Origin: Rhodospira sp.
GTDB lineage: Bacteria; Pseudomonadota; Alphaproteobacteria; Rhodospirillales; Rhodospirillaceae
NCBI GenBank assembly: GCA_028277295.1
Contig: JANQGN010000705.1
Coordinates: 1 to 6,523 of the forward strand
Direction: 5' to 3'
DNA: 6,523 nt
A program made the position numbers and the translations under genes. Below are positions 1 through 4,918 of the stretch, piece by piece. How positions within the stretch are numbered: the first letter of the stretch is position 1; each line of letters opens with the position of its first letter. A model generated the notes under the pieces. The model had not been told where the DNA came from and did not search any database. It saw only the letters and a list, made by a program, of their open reading frames with translations.

Positions 1-1
1 C

Positions 2-3000
2 TGGCTCAGCACCGGCTTCGCCGCGCTGTCGCCCAACGGCCTGATGCTGGCCGCCTACCAGCCGTTCTTCTCGCCCTCGCCCGCCTATGAGGATGACGAG
101 CCGCTGCGCCGGCTGGGCGTGTCCGAGCGGCGGCATTACGACGTTCTGTCGCGGGTGGTGCGTACGTACTTCCCCGATGGCACCGAGGCCCGTGTCGCGT
201 ATGAGGCGTGGCGCACGCGCAGTTGGGACCGCAACGACGCCGTCACCGGCACCGCCTACGAAGCCACGCGCGGCGCCCTGGCGCCCAGCGATCCCCAGCG
301 CATGGCCCTGGACCAGGCCCGCGCCCACGCCGACACCCCCGCCGAGGCGCACCTCGACGCCGCCCGCGCGGCCATCCTGACGGTGGAGACCGGCGCCGGC
401 GGCGCGCGGCTGGAGACCCGCACCACCCTCGACCCGGCCACCGGGACCCAGACCATCACCGACCCGCGCGGCCTCGCCCGCCAGGCGCGCATCGACATGG
501 CCGGGCGCGAGATCGTCGTCACCGCCCCGGACAGCGGCGAGACCCGCCAGATCCTGCGCTGGGACGGCCAGCCCTCCCGTCACCGCGACGCGCGCGGCAC
601 GGTGGTGATTCATGGCTACGACGCCATGTCCCGCGCGATGACCATTACCGCCGTCGAGGGCGCCGCCGTGCCGCGCCTGGTGGAGCGAATCACCTATGGC
701 GATGACCCCGCCGTGGCCAACGCCCCCGCGCGCAACCTCATGGACCGGGTCGCCGTCGTCGAGGACGGCTGCGGCCGCCGCGACATGCTGCGCGCCGAAC
801 CAGGCGGCGAGGTGCTGGAGGAAACCCGCCGCTTCCTGGCCGACCACCGCGCCGCGCCGGACTGGGCCGCCGCCCCCGCGCTGGAGGGAGAGACCTTCAC
901 CACCCGGCGCCGCATCGACGCCCTCGGCCGCGTCACCCGGTTCACCACCGCCGACGGCACGGCGCTGGACGTGACCTACGGCATTCAGGGCGAGGTCTCG
1001 CGCGTCGCCGTGACCACCGCCGACGGGGTGCTCACCGATCACACCGTGGGCGCCGGCTTCGCCTACGATGCCCGCGGCCTCCTGACCGGGGCCGAGCTGG
1101 GCAACGGCGTGAGCCTGACGCGGACCTATGATCCCGACACCCACCGCGCGGCGCGGATCCTGGCCGAGGGTCCCGGCGGCCGGCTGTTGCAGGACCTGCG
1201 CTACAGCTTCGATCCCGAGGGCAATCCGGTGTGGATCGAGGATCGCGCGCAGGCCCCCGGCGCCCCCGGCGCCGCCATCCGTGGCCTCGCGGTGCCGGCC
1301 ACCTGGCGCTACACCCACGATCCGCTCTATCGGCTTGTCCAGGCCGAGGGCCGGGTACACCGGGCGCTGCAACTGGGCGACTACGCGAACGGGCTCGGCA
1401 CCGGCGCGGCCACCAAGGGCACACGCCATATCACCCTGAACAACGGCGCGGAGATCGACCGCTATACGCGGACCTACAGCTACGACGACGGCGGTAACCT
1501 CACCCGCATCCGCCATGTGGGCGACACCCTGACCTGGACCCGGGATATCTGGGTGTCGGCGACCGCCAACCGCTCCCTGCCGGCGACAGACCTGGGCGGC
1601 GCGCCCGTCGCCGCCCCCGAAACCTGGTTCGACGCGACGGGCAACGTCACGCGGCTGCCGCACCTGCGGTCCATGACGTGGACCTGGCAAGGCCGGCTGG
1701 CGCGCGCCGTGCTGATCGACCGGGGCGGTCCGGGCCTGGACGACGCCGAGGTGAACCTCTATGGGGCCGGCGGCATCCGCGAGCGCCGGGTGGTCGAGCG
1801 GCTGGTGGGCGGGCAGATGGACCTGGCCGACACCCGCTTCCTGCCCGGCTGCACCATCCGCCGCGTGGGCCGGGCGGGTGCTCCGCCGGTCCTCGACCGC
1901 GCGACGGTGGAGATCGCCGCCGCCGGCCTGACACTCGCCCGACTGCATCACTGGCGGGTCGACACCACCGCCCGCGAGACCGATGACATCGCCGCCAAGC
2001 GCCTGCGCTATCAACTGAGCGATCACCTGGGCTCGGTCGCCCTGGAGCTGAACGAGACCGGCGGCGTCGCCACCTACGAGGAGTTCTTCCCCTACGGCGG
2101 TACCGCCTTCCTGGCCGGCGATGATCGCCGCGAGGTGACGCTGAAGGAGAACCGCTTCGCCGGGGGGTTGCGCGACGACGCCACCGGCCTCTACTGCTTC
2201 GAACATCGGCACTACGCCCCGTTCATCGGCAACTGGGTCAGTCCCGACCCCGGCGGTCCCGTCGACGGGCTGAACCTGTACCGCTACGCCCGCAACAACC
2301 CGGTCCGCTTCGTCGACAGGACCGGCCTGCGCTCCGAGGGCGTGACGGTGCGGTTCATCCGCTTCGATCAGTTGCCCCCCAACCTGCAGACCGAGGATAA
2401 CCGCGCCAGCGGCTATTCCCTGGTGATTGATCCCGAGTCCAAGGAGTTCGTCCAGGTCGGATCCTTCGCCGAACTGGTCCAGGCGGCGCGCGAGCGCGAC
2501 CTGCCGATCTACGTGTACGATCCCGAGATCCAGCGCCGCTTCGAGGCCCACCGCGACAACCCCACCGATACCTCGGAACAGGAGTTGCGGGACGAAGCGC
2601 AGCGCCGCATCGACCAGATCAACGCAACAGGAACCGGGGATGGGGGCTCGGGCGACGGGGGCACCCAGGACGGGGGCACCCAGGACGGCGACGCCGATGG
2701 GGACACCAGCGGCCAGGATACCCAGGGCAGCGGCGGGACCGGCGACCAGGGCACCGGTCCCGGCGCCGGACAGCAGGGCACGGGCCCCGGCGGGGGCGGT
2801 CCGGACGACGGCGAGCCCTCGGCCAACCCCGGGGACGGCACCGGGCCGGGCAATGGCACCGGTCCCGGCAGCGGCCCCGGCACGGGATCAGGACATGGCA
2901 CCGGCACCACGCCGGGCGGCACGGGCACGACACCCGGCGGAGCCGGGACCACGCCGGGCGGCACGGGCACGACGCCCGGCGGAACCGGAACCACCCCGGG

Positions 3001-4312
3001 CGGCAACGGCACCAATCCGAACGCCCGGGGCACCGAGCCCGGCGGCACCGGTCCACCCGGGTCGGATGGCACCGGCACCCAGGGGGGCCAGGGTGGACAG
3101 GGCGGCCAGGGCGGCCAGCAGTCCGGCGGCGGCAACCCCGACGCTCCCGCCCCGCCCCCGGACGCCCCGGTCGGCGAGGATGGCGTTCCCTACACCCCGG
3201 GCGACGAATACGTCCCCGCCGACGAGATCCCCGAGGGCGCCGAGTTCACCACCGACCCCAGCGCGGTCAACCGCTCCGGCGACGCCCGCGGCGGCGGCGC
3301 GGCCGGCGAATCCCAGGACGCGCGGCCAACCGGCCAGGGCGGCACGGGCGGCGCCTCGGACGGCCAGGGCTCCGGCCAGGGCGCGGCGGGCAATGGCCCT
3401 GGCGGCCAGGGGAGCGGCGCGGGCGATCCCCGCAACACCGATGGCCGGCGCGGCCTCAAGGGCGGCGTGGGCGAACACGAACTGCCCGAATGGCTCGGCT
3501 GGGTCGACACCGCCCTGGACGTGGTTCAGGTCGGCCTGGACATCGTCGGCCTGATCCCCGGGCTGGGCGAGATCGCCGACGGCATCAACGGCCTGATCAG
3601 CCTGGCGCGGGGCGACTACGCGGGCGCGGCGCTCAGCTTCGCGGCCATGATCCCCTTCGCCGGCTGGGCGGCCACCGCCGGCAAGTTCGGCCGCCGCGCG
3701 GTCAACGCCGCCGATGTTGTCGGCGACGTGGGCGGCGCGATGATGCGCCACGGCGACGAGGTGGTGGGCACGGCCGCCCGGGTCGGCGACGGCGCCCGCT
3801 CGGGCGCGGCGCGGCGCGCCATGTCGACCACCGCCTCCGGCACGCCACCCCGCATCACCCGATCCGTCTCGCGGCGCGCCAAGGACGACATCGTTCAGGT
3901 GCTCGACAGCGGCGACGCGGCCTCGCGCCAACTGGCCCAGGAGATCCGCAACGGCTCGGTGGCCATCCACTTCCGCCGCCTGGAGTCCGGAACGGCGGGG
4001 CTGTACACCGGCGCCACCAGCCGCGGCGGCGCCCCGATCCTGTACCTGGATTCCGCCTACGCCTTCGGCAACAAGTCGGACATCGCCGAGGCGGCCATCA
4101 CCGTGGTGCACGAGGGGCAGCACCTGCTGGACGACGTGGCCGGGTTGTTCGCCTCCAAGTCCGACCGCATGCTGGAGATGCGCGCCTTCACCCGCGAGGC
4201 CAGCTTCGCCCAGGCGATCGGGCGGACCGATCTGTCGGAATATGCTACCGTGAGAACGCAGCAGGGGTTGCAGGCGGCCGTGAACTGGCTGGACAACCTT
4301 TACAAGTTCTGA
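2..4312 (+). CDS. RHS/YD-repeat Tc-like (TcC-type) toxin shell protein with C-terminal metallopeptidase effector; 5' end outside the window
   Basis: The frame is open from base 2 with no stop, so the N-terminus is missing; the first in-window ATG (base 44, residue 1 below) is not the real start. YD-type repeats are visible at about residues 31, 192, 341, 362, 423 and 478. The texture (HYDVLSRVVRTYFPDGT, a WDRNDAV block, LQDLRYSFDPEGN) resembles the TcB/TcC subunits of insecticidal ABC toxins. An RHS-associated core follows (about 655-762; DHLGS at 660, DGLNLYRY at 741). The tail is polymorphic: a charged segment (763-860), a low-complexity linker (about 862-1140), a hydrophobic pre-toxin segment (1148-1213) and a terminal HEGQH domain (about 1275-1422). 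From family knowledge, RHS shells encapsulate the C-terminal toxin and release it by autoproteolysis after the core. I infer a secreted or injected toxin with peptidase activity. The delivery route is not visible, and an SpvB/TcdB-like N-terminal part upstream is plausible but unseen. Confidence 0.9.
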   Translation, partial: WLSTGFAALSPNGLMLAAYQPFFSPSPAYEDDEPLRRLGVSERRHYDVLSRVVRTYFPDGTEARVAYEAWRTRSWDRNDAVTGTAYEATRGALAPSDPQRMALDQARAHADTPAEAHLDAARAAILTVETGAGGARLETRTTLDPATGTQTITDPRGLARQARIDMAGREIVVTAPDSGETRQILRWDGQPSRHRDARGTVVIHGYDAMSRAMTITAVEGAAVPRLVERITYGDDPAVANAPARNLMDRVAVVEDGCGRRDMLRAEPGGEVLEETRRFLADHRAAPDWAAAPALEGETFTTRRRIDALGRVTRFTTADGTALDVTYGIQGEVSRVAVTTADGVLTDHTVGAGFAYDARGLLTGAELGNGVSLTRTYDPDTHRAARILAEGPGGRLLQDLRYSFDPEGNPVWIEDRAQAPGAPGAAIRGLAVPATWRYTHDPLYRLVQAEGRVHRALQLGDYANGLGTGAATKGTRHITLNNGAEIDRYTRTYSYDDGGNLTRIRHVGDTLTWTRDIWVSATANRSLPATDLGGAPVAAPETWFDATGNVTRLPHLRSMTWTWQGRLARAVLIDRGGPGLDDAEVNLYGAGGIRERRVVERLVGGQMDLADTRFLPGCTIRRVGRAGAPPVLDRATVEIAAAGLTLARLHHWRVDTTARETDDIAAKRLRYQLSDHLGSVALELNETGGVATYEEFFPYGGTAFLAGDDRREVTLKENRFAGGLRDDATGLYCFEHRHYAPFIGNWVSPDPGGPVDGLNLYRYARNNPVRFVDRTGLRSEGVTVRFIRFDQLPPNLQTEDNRASGYSLVIDPESKEFVQVGSFAELVQAARERDLPIYVYDPEIQRRFEAHRDNPTDTSEQELRDEAQRRIDQINATGTGDGGSGDGGTQDGGTQDGDADGDTSGQDTQGSGGTGDQGTGPGAGQQGTGPGGGGPDDGEPSANPGDGTGPGNGTGPGSGPGTGSGHGTGTTPGGTGTTPGGAGTTPGGTGTTPGGTGTTPGGNGTNPNARGTEPGGTGPPGSDGTGTQGGQGGQGGQGGQQSGGGNPDAPAPPPDAPVGEDGVPYTPGDEYVPADEIPEGAEFTTDPSAVNRSGDARGGGAAGESQDARPTGQGGTGGASDGQGSGQGAAGNGPGGQGSGAGDPRNTDGRRGLKGGVGEHELPEWLGWVDTALDVVQVGLDIVGLIPGLGEIADGINGLISLARGDYAGAALSFAAMIPFAGWAATAGKFGRRAVNAADVVGDVGGAMMRHGDEVVGTAARVGDGARSGAARRAMSTTASGTPPRITRSVSRRAKDDIVQVLDSGDAASRQLAQEIRNGSVAIHFRRLESGTAGLYTGATSRGGAPILYLDSAYAFGNKSDIAEAAITVVHEGQHLLDDVAGLFASKSDRMLEMRAFTREASFAQAIGRTDLSEYATVRTQQGLQAAVNWLDNLYKF
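2006..2329 (+). other. RHS repeat-associated core domain with probable autoprocessing site
   Basis: Residues about 655-762 (counted from the ATG at base 44) carry the hallmarks of the RHS-associated core: YQLSDHLGS, EEFFPYGG, RFAGGLRDDATGLY, RHYAPFIGNWVSPDP, DGLNLYRYARNNPV and the closing FVDRTGL. In TcC and other RHS proteins this core forms the plug of the cocoon, and conserved aspartates in it cut the chain just after the core to free the toxin. Candidate aspartates are D735, D741 and D758. Which pair is catalytic cannot be settled from sequence reading alone. The expected cut is close to L762 (base 2329). Everything after this point differs from typical RHS sequence, which fits a core/variable-tail boundary. 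Confidence 0.85.
2657..2686 (+). repeat. Two exact 15-bp tandem units in the RHS linker
   Basis: The 15-base unit gggggcacccaggac occurs twice in perfect tandem, encoding GGTQD twice, at the start of the low-complexity linker. Being in frame and identical at the DNA level, it looks like a recent slippage or duplication event. Confidence 0.8.
2900..3046 (+). repeat. Seven 21-bp units encoding TGTTPGG-type heptads
   Basis: Seven consecutive 21-base units encode heptads: TGTTPGG, TGTTPGG, AGTTPGG, TGTTPGG, TGTTPGG, then the degenerate NGTNPNA and RGTEPGG (residues 953-1001). At DNA level units 1 and 3 are nearly identical, as are units 2 and 4. The third-position choices alternate (ccg ggc ggc versus ccc ggc gga), so the recent expansion step was probably a 42-base pair of units. 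The product would be a flexible, extended, Thr/Pro/Gly-rich linker. Confidence 0.85.
3083..3118 (+). repeat. GGQ tripeptide repeat (four units) in the RHS linker
   Basis: Four consecutive 9-base units encode GGQ (residues 1014-1025). Units 1, 3 and 4 read ggg/ggc-ggc-cag and unit 2 uses ggt-gga-cag. This continues the low-complexity linker after the heptad block and is another in-frame, slippage-prone tract. Confidence 0.7.
3485..3682 (+). other. Hydrophobic pre-toxin segment of the RHS protein
   Basis: Residues 1148-1213 form a sharply bounded hydrophobic, Gly/Ala-rich segment between the polar linker and the effector. It has two stretches: about 1158-1187, containing VGLIPGLGEIADGINGLI, and about 1195-1213, containing AALSFAAMIPFAGWAATAG. 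The IPGLGEIAD...PFAGW pattern is common just before the C-terminal toxin domain in many polymorphic toxins (RHS, hemagglutinin and LXG types). In those it is thought to help the toxin cross or insert into membranes. That role here is inferred from the pattern and its position. Confidence 0.7.
3866..4309 (+). other. C-terminal toxin domain, predicted HEXXH zinc metallopeptidase
   Basis: The last ~148 residues (1275-1422) form a compact domain without repeats. It contains VVHEGQHLLDD: H1356 and H1360 would bind zinc and E1357 would be the catalytic base of a zincin HEXXH motif. A helical segment, RMLEMRAFTREASF, follows. It offers E1378 (18 residues after H1360) or E1385 as a third zinc ligand, in the gluzincin-like ExxxF/ExxA style. 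Upstream, an IHFRRLESGTAGLYTG stretch and a LYLDSAYAFG stretch look like the strands preceding the active-site helix in small zincins. Metallopeptidase domains are known at the C-termini of polymorphic toxins. I cannot assign this one to a named family or give its substrate. Confidence 0.75.
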
Positions 4313-4324
4313 CGGTCCTGGCGC

Positions 4325-4807
4325 ATGGCGGAACAGCGGACGGACATCGAGGCGGCGGCGGCGCGTCACCTGCGGCGGCCGGTCGTGTTGAGCCGCACCA
4401 TCCCGCTTCCTGGCGGCCACATCGAGGTGTGGCGCAGCCGGGGCCGCCTGCCCTCCCGAACCGCCCCCTATTTCGTGGCGGCGGACGGCGCGTCCTTCCG
4501 CACCGATTCCTCCTGGGCGGCCTTCGGCCGCATGCTGAAGGCCGCGCGGCCCGAAGTCGCCGACACCACCCTGATGGCCAGCCTGATCGGCTGCGCCCCT
4601 GACCGGCGCGTCCTGGCGTCCGAGCCCTATCTCGTCCCCGAACGCCTGCGGGACAGCGACTGGCAGCCCCGGATCCTGGAGGACGGCACCTGGATCGGCC
4701 ATTGCAGCGAGACCATCGCGGGACGTTGGGAACGGCTCACCATCCGGCCCGACCTGTCGCTGAGCGTTGTCGAACTGGACGCCATCGCGCCGATTAAGAT
4801 CCGCTAG
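4325..4807 (+). CDS. Hypothetical protein, candidate immunity partner of the RHS metallopeptidase toxin
   Basis: I do not recognise this 160-residue protein. It begins with a short probable helix (IEAAAARHL) and then alternates polar and hydrophobic segments. It has five tryptophans and two cysteines (about residues 94 and 126), and ends in a likely beta-rich region (WERLTIRPDLSLSVVELD). No signal peptide or membrane segment is visible, so it is probably cytoplasmic. It starts 12 bases after the toxin stop and in the same frame, with no good Shine-Dalgarno sequence before the ATG, so translational coupling to the toxin is plausible. A strong terminator follows 21 bases after its stop. A small unknown gene immediately 3' of a polymorphic toxin is the classic place for an immunity gene, and this role is inferred only from that. 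It could instead be an effector chaperone or an unrelated small gene. Coding is well supported by length and codon usage like its neighbours. Confidence 0.75.
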   Translation: MAEQRTDIEAAAARHLRRPVVLSRTIPLPGGHIEVWRSRGRLPSRTAPYFVAADGASFRTDSSWAAFGRMLKAARPEVADTTLMASLIGCAPDRRVLASEPYLVPERLRDSDWQPRILEDGTWIGHCSETIAGRWERLTIRPDLSLSVVELDAIAPIKIR

Positions 4808-4828
4808 GGGATTTCTGTACCTTAAGAT

Positions 4829-4867
4829 AAGCGGCGATGAGGAGACACTCATCGCCGCTTGTTTTTT
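4829..4867 (+). terminator. Intrinsic (rho-independent) terminator after the toxin/partner unit
   Basis: A perfect 13-bp stem, aagcggcgatgag (4829-4841) with ctcatcgccgctt (4848-4860), encloses a 6-base loop and is followed one base later by six Ts (4862-4867). The T-run lies on the plus strand, so it ends transcription running rightward from the toxin and its partner. There is no matching A-run on the left, so it is not clearly bidirectional. Confidence 0.9.
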
Positions 4868-4901
4868 GTCCCATGAGGCGCGACGCCGCGTCGAGAACAA
4901 G

Positions 4902-4907
4902 AAGAGG
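4902..4907 (+). promoter_or_regulatory. Possible ribosome binding site of cas3
   Basis: The purine-rich aagagg lies 11 bases before the ATG at 4919, slightly farther than the usual spacing. It is the only Shine-Dalgarno-like sequence in the leader. No alternative ATG, GTG or TTG exists in frame between the upstream stop (4874-4876) and 4919, so this start is the first one possible. Confidence 0.45.
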
Positions 4908-4918
4908 CACAGCCCGTC

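Noticed and set aside
2900..3046. Possible CRISPR array or regulatory iteron cluster
   Set aside because: The 21-base periodicity is contiguous, in frame and encodes a heptad repeat. There are no unique spacers.
2427..3554. Plus-strand open frame (375 codons) in another frame over the linker
   Set aside because: The product is almost all Ala/Arg/Pro/Thr, as expected from reading the Gly-rich repeat region out of frame.
4794..4828. Two copies of ttaagat (4794-4800 and 4822-4828) as a promoter -10 or operator pair upstream of cas3
   Set aside because: The copies are short and AT-biased, one lies inside the coding end of the upstream gene, and no properly spaced -35 element is visible, so the support is too weak.
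4868..4918. CRISPR repeat remnant in the cas3 leader
   Set aside because: The segment does not resemble type I-C repeats, which typically end in a GGATTGAAAC-like tail, and nothing in it is duplicated in the window.
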